From assembly GCF_042477335.2 (NCBI RefSeq), contig NC_091255.1, forward strand, positions 35,132,501 through 35,196,500: DNA of 64,000 nt. The letters are read 5' to 3'. Under the pieces are notes generated by a model. It was not told the DNA's origin, ran no database searches, and saw only the letters and a list, made by a program, of their open reading frames with translations. Shown here piece by piece: positions 10,857 to 21,100 of the stretch. Within the stretch, counting starts at the first letter, position 1. Every line of letters begins with the position of its first letter. A program made the translations under genes and the position numbers. This DNA comes from Ovis canadensis. Taxonomy: Eukaryota; Chordata; Mammalia; Artiodactyla; Bovidae.

Positions 10857-11893
10857 TTTTTTTTTAAATTAATTTTTATTGGAGTAGGTGCTAGTGGTAA
10901 AGAACCCACCGGCCAATGAAGGAGCCTTAACAGAACTCCTGGGTTTGATCTCTCCTGGGTTTGATCAAACCCAGGGTTTGACCCCTGGGTCTGGAAGGGC
11001 CCCTGGAAAAGGAATTGGCAACACACCCCTGTATTTTTGCCTGGAGAATCCCATAGACAGAGGAGCCTGGCAAGCTACAGTCCACGGGGTTGCAAAGAAT
11101 CTGACATGACTGAGGAAACTTAGCATAGCACATGGTTGCTTTACAATGTTGTATTAGTTTCTACTGGACAGCAAACTGAATCAGCTATAAGTATACATAT
11201 ATCCCTCTTTTCTTTGGATTTCCTTTCTATATAGGTCACCAAAGAGCATTGAGTAGAGTTCCCTGTGCTATACAATAGGTGCTTATTAGTTATCTGTTTC
11301 ATACATAGTAGTGAATATATGTCAATCCCAATCTCCCAATTCTCCACGCGCCCCCCACCTTCATAACCAGAAGTTTGTTCTCTACATCTGTGTCTCTATT
11401 TCTGCTTTTCAAATGAGTTCATCTATGCCATTTTTATAGATTCCACATATAAGATATATTATATATTTGTTTTTTTCTTTCTGATTTTCTTCCCTCTGTG
11501 TAACAGTCTCTAGGTCTATCCATGTCTCTGCAACTGGCATTATTTCATTCCTTTTTATGGCTGAGTAATAGTCCATTGTATATAGGCACCACATCTTCTT
11601 TATCCTTTCCTCTGTTGATGGCCGTTTAGGTTGCTTCTGTGTATGGCTGCTGTTAACAGTGCTATAGTGAACACTGGGGTGCCTGCATTTTTTGAACCGT
11701 ATTTTTCTCCAGATACATGTTCAGGCGTGGGATTGCTGGATCATATGGTGGTTCTATTTTTAGTATTTTGAGGAACCTCATACTGTTCTCCCTTCCTCAT
11801 ACTGTTCACTAATTTACATTCCCACCAACAGTGCAGGAGGGCTTCCTTTTCTCCTCACCCTCTCCAGGATTTATTGTTTGTAGATTTTTTAAT
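10857..11893 (-). mobile_element. L1 LINE 3' end, antisense, containing a Bov-tA
   Basis: Begins with poly(T), then L1 3' UTR (from about 11134, ATGTTGTATTAGTTTCTACT) and the ORF2 C-terminus read antisense up to 11893. A Bov-tA SINE occupies 10880-11133. Flanks GAGTCTGCATTT and GGGTCTACATTT look like a mutated target-site duplication. Confidence 0.85.
10880..11133 (+). mobile_element. Bov-tA SINE with an internal duplication and palindrome
   Basis: Sense Bov-tA with normal body (GCCTGGAGAATCCCATAGAC). The B-box region (about 10936-10990) is rearranged into two direct copies of CTCCTGGGTTTGATC and a 22-bp perfect palindrome at 10954-10975. Confidence 0.85.
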
Positions 11894-11965
11894 TGAGGGT
11901 CTACATTTCTTAAAAGCAGCTGGATGATGCTGAGGCTCCTGTTCCAAGGACCACACTATGGTAGC
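11894..11965. mobile_element. MER5A-like DNA transposon remnant (right part)
   Basis: GCTGGATGATGCTGAGGCTC followed by CCAAGGACCACACTATGG matches the other end of a MER5A-type element. Confidence 0.55.
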
Positions 11966-12103
11966 AAGACTGCAGGGTGCCCTGTGTATCACAAATACTG
12001 AAACACAAGGCCCCTTTCTCTCCCTCTTGGCTTGTGAAAAGATTTTTGCAAGTTTGGTTGACAACTGAGCAAATGGGAGTTATGAGAGAGTAATGTGCCA
12101 GTT

Positions 12104-12311
12104 GGGCTTTCTGGTGGCTCAGTGGTAAAGAACCTGCCCACCAATGCAGGAGACATGGGTTCAATCCCTTGTTTGGGAAGATCCCCTGGAGAAGGAAATG
12201 GCAGCCCATTCCAGTATTCTTGCCTGGAAAATCCATGGAAAGAAGGAGCCTGGCAGGCTACAGTCCATGGGGTTGCAAAACAGTTGAACATAACTTAGCG
12301 ACTAAACAGCA
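12104..12311 (+). mobile_element. Bov-tA SINE, sense
   Basis: Head GGGCTTTCTGGTGGCTCAGT, B-box-like GGTTCAATCCC, and body to GCGACTAAACAGCAG. Confidence 0.92.
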
Positions 12312-12639
12312 GTATGTTTTAAAAAGTTCCAGAGAAGATAAAAACAAAGAAAATTTAATCCATATAGCAGGAGATAAAGTATCAAGAGGCATAAGAAAGA
12401 GAAAGCATACAATAAGATGACTGATTATACCAAATATGTGGATCAGAACAATTCATGAAAATATTTTAAACTCTTCTATGAAGAAAATTAATGTTTTCAA
12501 ATTAAGCTAATCAACAAAATTCTGTTAACAGTAGTTATCTCAGAGGAGAGAAACAAGATATGGAAGACAAGAGGGAAAGGAAAATTGCTTTTCACCTTTA
12601 TGAAAATGTATGATTGCATCTTTTTAAAACAATTATTTA

Positions 12640-12757
12640 TTTGGCTGCACTGGGTCTTAGTTGTGGCATGCAGGATATAGTTCCCTGACCAGGGATTGAA
12701 CCCAGACCCCCTACCTAGGAAGTGTGGAGTCTTAGCCAGTGGACCACCAGGGAAGGG
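12640..12757 (-). mobile_element. CHR-type SINE, antisense
   Basis: Antisense CHR (GGCTGCACTGGGTCTTAGTTG to GTGGACCACCAGGGAAGG). Confidence 0.85.
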
Positions 12758-13410
12758 TCTTATTGGGTATTTTGAATTTTATTATTATGTTTTGATTATT
12801 GAAAATAATAAGTGCATAATAAAATTAAAGCATATAGATAATGTTAAGTGTTCATTTTATACTGATATAGGGTATATTTACGTTGATTATATAACAATGA
12901 TAAAGCTTTAGGCACAAAATCATATTGTCCTGAAATATAAAAAGTCAAAACAGATACCCTGGGAAACCAAACATACACATATATATATAGCTATATGTAG
13001 CTATAAGGACTATATAATAGTAGCAAGAAACTGTGGCATAACTCAGCAGTCTGTAGTAGATGAAGTAAGAAAAATTACCCAAGGGTACAAAGGTATTGAG
13101 AATCTAAGTGATAATAAGATGATTGATTAATTAGCCACTCATTCAGCAAATATTTATTAAATGTGTATGATGTGCACCATGCCCTTTGCTGGATACCAGG
13201 AAGGCAGCAATAAAGTCTCCATCTTGCCTTCGAATGATATTTATTGAACTTTGTATCTCATAAATGGAGAACACACCTTTTTTTGACGTTAATGAAACAT
13301 TTATAAATATTGATAAAATATTAGGCTCTGAAGGAAATACCAGATAACTTCAAAGCTGAAACTGTACTGGCCACCTTTTCTGACCACAATACAGCAAACC
13401 AGAAATTTAC
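12758..13410. other. Intergenic, AT-rich, no gene seen
   Basis: AT-rich sequence with a short TA run at 12968-12989. The stretch at 13130-13220 (ATTCAGCAAATATTTATTAAA) resembles the 3' end of an old MIR or L2 element. Confidence 0.45.
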
Positions 13411-13822
13411 AAGAGAGTTGGACTGTGAAGAAGGCTGAGCGCCGAAGAATTGATGCTTTTGAACTGTGGTGTTGGAGAAGACTCTTGAGAGTCTCTTGGA
13501 CTGCAAGGAGATCCAACCAGTCCATTCTGAAGGACATCAGCCCTGGGATTTCTTTGGAAGGAATGATGCTAAAGCTGAAACTCCAGTACTTTGGCCACCT
13601 CATGCGAAGAGTTGACTCCTTGGAAAAGACTCTGATGCTGGGAGGGATTGGGGGCAGGAGGAGAAGGGGATGACAGAGGATGAGATGGCTAGATGGCATC
13701 ACCGACTCGATGGACGTGAGTCTGTGTGAACTCCGGGAGATGGTGATGGACAGGGAGGCCTGGAGTGCTGCGATTCATGGGGTCACAAAGACTAGGACAT
13801 GACTGAGCGACTGAACTGAACT
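13411..13822 (+). mobile_element. BovB LINE 3' end, sense
   Basis: The forward frame at 13425-13673 gives [20 protein letters not shown], the BovB C-terminal region. It ends in the CTGAA tail. Confidence 0.92.
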
Positions 13823-13861
13823 AAGTAAGAAAACCCAACCTAAAAAACCCCAAATAGTTCG

Positions 13862-13986
13862 AGGACTTCCCTGCTGGTCCAATGGTTATGGCTCCACTGT
13901 TCACTGGACGGGGCACAGGTTCAATCCCCGGCCAGGGAACTAAGATCTCATGCTGCATGGCGTGGCCAAATAATAATAATAATAAA
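13862..13986 (+). mobile_element. CHR-type SINE, sense
   Basis: Head GGACTTCCCTGCTGGTCCAA and B-box-like GGTTCAATCCC, with an AATAATAATAATA tail. Confidence 0.85.
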
Positions 13987-14109
13987 AACCCAAAGCAGCA
14001 AATCCAAATTGCAAACACTGAAGGCTGTAAATAGGTAATGAGAATGTATCATGGCAAACCTGGAAGAACTGGCGGAAATGACTCCCTTATGATTAGCACT
14101 TACAATTAA

Positions 14110-14290
14110 TGCCAGAGACTTTTAATATGTTATTTTATATATAATCCTCACAACAGATGTGGTATAATGCCCCTGTTGTGATGTAGTCACCATAAAAATT
14201 TGCCAAAGTGGTGTATGTGGCTCAGAGAGATCAAGTAAGTTGCCTAAAACCAAAGCTGACACCGGTCAAGCTGGGACTTGTACTCAGGCC
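14110..14290 (+). repeat. MIR-type ancient SINE
   Basis: Contains the MIR core pattern: ATCCTCACAACAGATGTGG, then CTCAGAGAGATCAAGTAAGTTG, then GCTGGGACTTGTACTCAGG. Confidence 0.65.
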
Positions 14291-14398
14291 TGGCAGACTC
14301 TTCTGTTTGTAATTGTTATGCTACCATCAGTATGATTGATGGAATATGCGGAAGGGAGGAGCCGGTGATTTAAGCTGGCTTTAACCAAAACTTGTTTT

Positions 14399-14484
14399 CT
14401 CAGGCTTTTTGTTTCCCTGCCTATCCTTCCCCTCTTTCTTCCCTCTCTTCTTTCCCTCCCCGCCCCCCAACCTTTTCTTTCTTT
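14399..14484. repeat. Polypyrimidine tract (CT-rich low complexity)
   Basis: Long C/T run on the forward strand with the CCCTCTTTCTTCCCTCTCTTC pattern. Confidence 0.7.
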
Positions 14485-14499
14485 CATAGAGCAAAGGTT

Positions 14500-15100
14500 T
14501 ATGGAGCACTTACTGTTGTACCAAGCATTGTTCAATATGCTGGGGATTGAATGACGAGAGGCAGACAATAAACAAGTCAACAATACTTATACAGCTTTAG
14601 AGAGCAATACTTATTATGAAGAAAAAGAAAACATGACAAGGAGGTGGACTGACAGGTGCTTAGAGCTATTTTCATTAGGGAGGTCGGGGGAGGTCTCTTG
14701 GAGGCAGTGACCTTCAGAAAGGAAGTGTGCTTTGGGAGGGGGACGGTTCCAGTGAAGGCAACAGCAAGTGCAACGCCCCTGGGGAGACAGGCTTAGCCTG
14801 CTACGGGTGCAGCAAAGAATGGCAGAGTGCATAGAGCTCGGTGAGTAGGGAAAGAGCTGAAGAGGTGGCTTTGAAGGCCGTCATTGGAGTCATGGGGCAG
14901 CCGCGGGGCAGCCTGGAGCAGGGGTTGACGTGTTACCCTTTGTTATGAGGAGAATGGATTGAAGGAGAGTAAGACTGGAAGAGGGGAGACAGGTGAGGAG
15001 GTTATTTGCAGTGGTGCAGGTGAAGGATAGTGGTGGCCTGAACTTTGTGGTAAAGGCAGAGGAGGGTGACGAGTGATCAGATTTGGGTAGAGTTTTGTTT
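14500..15100. other. Intergenic, possible old interspersed repeat
   Basis: G/A-rich text with phrases such as 'gtgaccttcagaaaggaagtg' that resemble ancient mammalian transposon remnants. I cannot assign a family. No gene signal. Confidence 0.35.
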
Positions 15101-15103
15101 TTG

Positions 15104-15245
15104 TGTTTTATTTGGCTATACCAGGGCTTAGTTGCAACATGTAGTATTTTTAGCTGTGGCGTGGGGATCTATTCCCTGACCAGGGATCGAACTTGGGGCA
15201 TTGGGAGCCCAGAGTCTTAACCACTGGACCACCTGGAAAGTCCCC
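15104..15245 (-). mobile_element. CHR-type SINE, antisense
   Basis: Antisense CHR (TTGGCTATACCAGGGCTTAG to ACTGGACCACCTGGAAAGTCC). Confidence 0.83.
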
Positions 15246-16095
15246 TGGGGCAAATTTTGAATGTAGAGCCATTGGAATCTACTGAGGGCTGTGGGCATTG
15301 ATGAACCCTAAGACTTAGTGATGGGGTGGGAGGGGCCATTCGTAAACACAAAGAAGCACAGGATAGATAGGTGAAGGGATGGGAGAAGGAGTGTAATCAG
15401 AGAAAGGAAAAGATAGGAAAACAGGCTGGAGGAGGAGCCAGCAAAAGGATCCTCCAGTAAGGAGGGAGGAAAACCAGGAGAGTGTGCTATCCCAGAGGCC
15501 AACACAGGGGTTCAAAGAGCGAGTGCATTTAACAGCTCTGTTAAATGCTGCTAAGAGGCTGAGTAATGACCATTGGCCTTATCTCAGCAGGAGTACTTTC
15601 ATCGAAACGGTTTGGGATGTGAATGGAGAAGAAAGGATGACCAGACATTTAACACGAATGAATTTAACATGGAGGACCAAAATAGAAAAAAGGAAATTGT
15701 AAGAAATTGCTATCATAAGAAGCACTGGTGGGATGATGAGGAAGTTCTTTTCTGATTGCTTCTCTTTCCTCTGGAAAACAAGTTTTCATATCACTAATGG
15801 AGGTTGGAGGGTGCAGTGTCGTCACTCGAGGCAAGAAGGGGAATTTCAGAGAGCAGAAGAAAGTACAGTATTGAGCAGGGAAGCCATAGGATTGCCAGGC
15901 GTGCTAAGAACCTGCTTGTGATTCATCATTACAGAGTCAAAGTGAGATTTGTCAACACAGTCGTTTATCCTCAGCCTTACTCAGTAGCTCAGGGAAAGTC
16001 TCACTGTTGGTAGAGTTTGGTTTGATCCTTCTTGCAGTTTTGTATAGAAGATGGTGGGAGAAGGACAAGAGAATTAAGAGTGTGTACACAAAGAG
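15246..16095. other. Intergenic, purine-rich, no gene seen
   Basis: Several short overlapping frames without splice sites, conserved motifs or a promoter. Confidence 0.4.
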
Positions 16096-16171
16096 GATTT
16101 CCTTGGTGGTCCAGTGGTTAAGACTCCGAGCTCCCAATGCAGGCGGCCTGGGTTCAGTCCCTGGTCAGAGA
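16096..16171 (+). mobile_element. CHR-type SINE, sense, split (left part)
   Basis: Head GATTTCCTTGGTGGTCCAGTG to GTCAGAGAACTAGA, where a BovB tail interrupts it. The rest is at 16376-16423. Confidence 0.85.
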
Positions 16172-16375
16172 ACTAGAAAGACCTTGATGCTGGGGAAAAT
16201 CAAATGCAAAAGGAGAAGAGGGCAGCAGAGGATGAGATGGTTCGATAGCATCGCCAACTCAATGGACAAACTCCTGAGCAAACTCCAGGAGATACTGAAG
16301 GACAGAGGAGCCTGGCATGCTGCAGCCCACGGAGTTGAGAAGAGTGAGACACGGCTTAGCAACTGAACAACAACA
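16172..16375 (+). mobile_element. BovB 3' tail nested inside a CHR SINE
   Basis: Roughly 200 bp of BovB C-terminal and 3' sequence (AAGACCTTGATGCTGGGGAA to the CAACAACAA tail). It is inserted at the ACTAGA|TCC point of the SINE, so it is younger than the SINE. Confidence 0.85.
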
Positions 16376-16423
16376 AATGCTGCAACTAAGACCTGGTGGA
16401 GCCAAATAAATAAATAAGATAAA
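16376..16423 (+). mobile_element. CHR-type SINE, sense, split (right part)
   Basis: ATGCTGCAACTAAGACC followed by an AAATAAATAAATAAG tail completes the SINE begun at 16096. Confidence 0.8.
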
Positions 16424-16429
16424 AAAAGA

Positions 16430-17968
16430 ATTTAAAGAAGAGTGTACACAAAGGAATCATGATAGTTATAGACAGTTGAACTTAAGCTGAGTGAAGTGGG
16501 ATGTGAGGATGTGAAGAGGGTGATGGACAGTGAAAATGTGGACTGGACAATGGACTAGAGAAACCAAAGGCTGAAGGGTTGTTGAACTGAGGATATCAGA
16601 GAGTGGACTGGAAGGATGGATAGAGTGGAGTGCTGGGAATCCGAAGGTTTGAAGAGGTGCAGTTACCTCAGCTTGTGGCTGAGGTCGGGTGGCAGAGAAG
16701 AGGACGAGGAACTGAGATGTTGGGCTGCTGGACGTGTTATCTCAGAGGATGTCTCAGTTGCATAAACAAAGATGATTTATGATAGAGAAGTAAATATAAG
16801 CCAAATGAATAAGCCTTTGATGAAACTGCTAGATGTTGCAAGATGATTGCCACAAGGCAGGGCGATGGCTGGTCTAGGCTGCTGGCAGGTGCTTCTGAGA
16901 GGCTGGGGTTTTGAAGGGAGGAGAAATTTTTTCAAAGCAAAAACAGATAAGGAAGACAACAGCCTCACCCCAGAATGTGTGGAATGTGGGAGGAAAAATA
17001 CCTCTTCAAAGGGGGCTTTGGAGGATAACCAAAAATCTGAGAGCAAGAAGGCAAAGGGATTAGGGTTCCATCCAGCTTTGAGATTTTTACCTTTTGAATT
17101 ATACGCATTTTACCATATGAATATGAGCATTTTAAACTTAAATTTGATATCAACCTTTATTGCCTGATATACAATAAATCTTTGTGTTTGTATTGGTATT
17201 GCAGCTTCTATTAAGCAACAGTTCTCTTTGTGGAAAACAATAAGAGTAACAACTATATTATTTCCAGTGGAAAACTTGGCATTACTCTCCAGTAACCTCT
17301 ATACCAATACTCATTAAAGATCTGTACATTAGATTAAAAAAAAAAAAAGAAGAATGCAAAGAGAAAAACAAGAGAAGAGGTGGACGCTTTGGAGGTTCTT
17401 GTTGACCTTAAATCCCAGAAGGTCCAGTGAGAGAATCTGGGGCAGGAAAGGGATGAGGTAGGAGACTGAACCCAAGAGGGGATGAACAGAGTTGTGTGGG
17501 GATAAGTCAACGAGTGTCTTGGCAAGTGTGGACTTCTGGCATGTTGCCCAGGGAAAGTGTGTGCCGTGGATTCCTGGGCTTTAGACGCTGTGCTGTCCTC
17601 TTTGTGGCTTTACAGCAGCTCTTTGGCTTCTGCTGTGGTTCCTGTCTTCTGTGCCTCAGATCTGAGTCCACGAAGCTAGCTTGGGACTAGCACCCTACAC
17701 AGACGATGCTGTCTTCTTCATCCTGTGCATCTGCCCCAGGCCCTGCAAACTGACTTCCTCCTTCATTGGCCAGAAACTCTATGTGAAGTGTCTCAAGCAT
17801 GTCAACTTCCCCGCCTTCCAGGGAGGCTGAGACAGTCTTGTGGTCGGTTTGATTCCTCGCTGGGACACTTCCTACATCCTCCTTCACTTATAATAGAGAA
17901 AAAAATTAAGAACTGCCTAAATGTCCCACTAGACTGTGTCACATTCATAAAGTAAATTAATGTGCATC
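16430..17968. other. Intergenic, no gene seen
   Basis: About 1.5 kb without a repeat I can name. A frame of 106 codons at 16847-17167 has no splice, promoter or domain support. An A-run at 17335-17348 may be a decayed retroelement tail. Confidence 0.4.
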
Positions 17969-18449
17969 TGTTGCAGGAGGGGACCCCTTCCAGGGCCCGA
18001 AACTGGGCTCTTGTCTAACACTCAGAAATGACTTGTCCGAGGAGACACATGTGTTGACAAAGCAAGAGATTTTATTGGGAAAGGGCACCCGGGTGGAGAG
18101 CAGTAGGGTAAGGGAACGCAGGAGAACTGCTCTGCCGTGTGGCTTGCAGTCTCGGTTTTATGGTGATGGGACTAGTTTCCAGGTGGTCTTTGGCCAATCA
18201 TTCTAATTCAGTGTCTTTCCTGGTGGCGCACACATCGCTCAGCCAAGACGGATGCTAGCGAGAGGGATTCTGGGAAGTGGATGGACACCGGGTGTCTCCT
18301 TTCCACCTTACCTGAACTCTTCCAGTTGGTGGTGGCTTATTAGTTCCATATTCCTTATCAGGATCTCCTGTCATAAAACAACTCATGCAAATGGTTACTA
18401 TGGTGCCTGGGCAGGGTGGGCAGTTTCAATCAATGTGCTTCCCCTAACA
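17969..18449 (-). mobile_element. Solo LTR of an endogenous retrovirus (ERVK-like, ruminant BTLTR1-like)
   Basis: Read on the minus strand the unit starts TGTTAGGGGAAG and ends CTGCAACA, the TG...CA ends of an LTR. An AATAAA signal near 18073 lies about 100 bp before its 3' end, as in an R region. CATC flanks both sides. No gag, pol or env is nearby, so this is a solo LTR left by recombination. The family name is from memory of the bovine LTR sequence. Confidence 0.8.
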
Positions 18450-18483
18450 CATCCATCTACGAAAATAAACTGTCTAATGACAT

Positions 18484-18909
18484 GTCATGTACAGAAGTGA
18501 GATTTGGACTATGAAGAAGGCTGAGCGTCAAAGAATTGATGCTTTCAAATTGTGGTGCTGGAGAAGACTCTTGAGAGTCCCTTGGATTGCAAGGAAATCC
18601 AACCAGTCAATCCTAAAGGAAATCAACCCTAAATATTCATTGGAAGGACTGATGCTAAAGCTGAAGCTCCAATGCTTTGGCCACTTGATGCAAAGAGCAG
18701 TCATTCGAAAAGACCCTGATGCTGGGAAAGATTGAGGGCAGGAGGAGAAGGGGCCGACAGAGGATGAGATGAGATGGTTGGATGGCATCACCAACTCAAT
18801 GGACATGAGTTTGAACAGACTCTGGGAGATAGTGAAGGACAAGGAAGGCTGGCGTGCAGCAGTCTGTGGGGTCAGAGTTGGACATGACCTAGAGATTGAA
18901 CAACAACAA
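18484..18909 (+). mobile_element. BovB LINE 3' end, sense
   Basis: The forward frame reads WTMKKAERQRIDAFKLWCWR. The copy ends with a CAACAACAA tail in place of CTGAA, as does the copy at 16172. Confidence 0.9.
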
Positions 18910-19011
18910 GGACATGAGAAGTAATTCATAATGTATTGGTTTCTTAAAAAAGCAAGCTAGTTAACATGACGTACAATATGATTGAAGTTTGTGAAAATGT
19001 GTGTGTTCTGG

Positions 19012-19141
19012 CCCAGTGGCTAAGACTCTGTGCTCCCAAGGCAGGGGGCCTAGGTTCAATCCCTGGTCAGGGAGCTAGATCCTGTATACCACAACTAAAA
19101 GATCGTACATGTGGCAGTGAAGACCCAGCACAGCCAAATAA
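19012..19141 (+). mobile_element. CHR-type SINE, sense
   Basis: GCCCAGTGGCTAAGACTCTG, then GGTTCAATCCCTGGTCAGGG, ending CAGCCAAATAATA. Confidence 0.83.
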
Positions 19142-19531
19142 TACACATTCTGATGAAAGGGATGGTGAACACACCGAAATGGCGACGATGGTCATCTCTG
19201 GGTGTTGAGGTTGAGGGTCATTTGAATTTTCTTTTCCGTGTTTTCTGTATCTTCTAAGTTGCCCAATTGTTGCTTCCAGTTCACCTCCATCTCACTATCT
19301 ACCTTCTCAAGGTTGCCACCACTGGTCTGTTGAATACTCTCATGTCTTTGCTGTGAAGTACAGGGGACATTTCTTCACTTTGACATGACCTGGCCTCAGC
19401 AGTGTCTGGCACAACTGAGTACTATTTCTTTGTTTCTGAACCCTCCTGGTTTTCCTTTGCCCTCAGCACTTCTTTCTCTCAGGACAGGCTCTTCTTCCTC
19501 TGACCATCCTTCCCTCCACCAGGATTCTATT

Positions 19532-19536
19532 ATGTG

Positions 19537-19569
<33 letters not shown>

Positions 19570-19670
19570 ATAGTATTCTATATTATATATATAATATATA
19601 TTGTATTCTATTGATTCTATTATATATATATATACATATATATATGTGTATATATATATATATATTGTAC
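19532..19670. repeat. Compound TA/TG microsatellite
   Basis: Alternating (TA)n, (TG)n and TATTCTAT-type units directly before an antisense Bov-tA pair. Confidence 0.9.
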
Positions 19671-19671
19671 T

Positions 19672-19994
19672 TGGTCACTCAGTCGTGTCCAACTCTTTGT
19701 GACCCCATGGACTATAGCTCACCAGGCCTCTCTGTCCATAGGGATTTCCCAGGTAAGAATACTGGAGTGGGTTGCCATGCCCTTCTCCAGGGGATCTTCC
19801 CAACCCAGGGATCGAACCCAGGTCTCCTGCATTGCAAACAGATTCTTTACCATCTGAGCCACCAGGGAAGCCCAAGAATACTGGAGTGGGTAGCCTATCC
19901 TTTTTCCAGGGAAACTTCCAGACCCAGGAATTGAACCAGGGTCTCCTGAATTGCGGGCAGATTCTTTACCAGCTGAGCTACCAGGGAAGCCCAT
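19672..19994 (-). mobile_element. Bov-tA SINE dimer, antisense, between microsatellites
   Basis: Complete antisense unit to about 19874 (GAGCCACCAGGGAAGCCC), then a partial second unit ending GAGCTACCAGGGAAGCCC. Confidence 0.92.
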
Positions 19995-20133
19995 AAATAA
20001 ATAAATAAATATAACACACACATATATATACACACACACACACACATATATATATATACATATACATATATATACATATATAAAACACTTACCACCCACC
20101 TCCTACCACCCACCTATATATATGTGTATGTGT
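19995..20133. repeat. Compound AAAT/CA/TA microsatellite
   Basis: (AAAT)n, (CA)n, (TA)n and a CCACCCACCT duplication (about 20092-20116), then a (TG)n run that starts the next SINE junction. Confidence 0.9.
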
Positions 20134-20355
20134 GTGTGTGCTAAATCGTGTCCTACTCTTGGTGAGCCCATGGACTGTAGCCCGCCAGGTTCCTCTGTCC
20201 ATGGGGTTCTCTAGGCAAGAATACTGAAGTGGATTTTCATTCCCTTCTTCAGGGGATCTTCCTGACCCAGGGATTGAACCTACATCTCTTGTGTCTCTTG
20301 TGTCTTCTGCATTGGCAAGTGGATTCTTTATCACTGTGCAACCTGGGAAAACCCT
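20134..20355 (-). mobile_element. Bov-tA SINE, antisense
   Basis: GCTAAATCGTGTCCTACTCT to CACTGTGCAACCTGGGAAAACCC. A TCTTGTGTCTCTTGTGTCTTC slip duplication lies in the head region. Confidence 0.88.
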
Positions 20356-20371
20356 TATGTATTACTTACTT

Positions 20372-20508
20372 AATTAATATTAATTTATTTAGCTGCATTG
20401 AGTCTTAGTTGTGACATGTGGGAACTTATTGCCTGACCAGGGATTGAACCCTGGCCCCCCTGCCTTGGGAACGTGGAGTCTTAACTCCTGGACCATCTGG
20501 AAAGTCCC
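20372..20508 (-). mobile_element. CHR-type SINE, antisense
   Basis: TTAGCTGCATTGAGTCTTAG to CCTGGACCATCTGGAAAGTCC. Confidence 0.83.
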
Positions 20509-20965
20509 CAAGGTTCTGTTTTTAAGGCCACTTCTTCTCTCTCAGGCCCTCATCGTCTCTCCTCTTTGTGTGAGTTCTCTCTCTCACATGTTAACTGCCT
20601 ACCAGAATTTCTACCATGAGTTTCCACGAGCATTTCAAACTTAACATGAATTCATCACCTTTGTCTCCTTCTCCTTCCAACCTCTCTAGCTCCACCCTTC
20701 CACCTCCTCCCATCTAGTTGCCCTGACTAGGAACCTACAGCTCTTTCTCTGCCCCCCACCTTGTTCCAATATGATTGCTCACCACCTGTTATTTCTACCT
20801 CCTCATTAGCCCCAGGATTTACCTGTCTCCAGCATCAAGGCACTGCCAGCTCTTGCCTATATTATTACCCAAAACTCCTAGCTCATCTGTCTCAAGTCTT
20901 ATTCTTTCATAGTCAATTTTCCCTCCAGTATAGCAGGAATAGCTTTCTAAAATTCCTCTGGAAGA

Positions 20966-21100
20966 ACTTTCCAGTGGTCCAGTGGCTAAGACTCCACACT
21001 TCCAAGGCAGGGAGACCAGGTTCTATCCCTGGTCAGGGAACTAGATTCCACATGCTGCAACTGAAAAGATCTGTGCCCCAGCCCAGCCAAGAAAAAAAAT
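20966..21100 (+). mobile_element. CHR-type SINE, sense
   Basis: AACTTTCCAGTGGTCCAGTG, then GGTTCTATCCCTGGTCAGGG, with an A-rich tail. Confidence 0.83.

Noticed and set aside
12104..12200. tRNA-like A and B boxes
   Set aside because: They belong to SINE heads (Bov-tA and CHR families), found many times, and do not fold as true tRNA genes.
16847..17167. 106-codon forward frame as a novel small gene
   Set aside because: No promoter, no splice signals, no motif; the sequence turns AT-rich and repeat-like at its end.
19532..20133. Regularly spaced repeats as a possible CRISPR array
   Set aside because: This is eukaryotic DNA; the pattern is dinucleotide microsatellites around SINEs.
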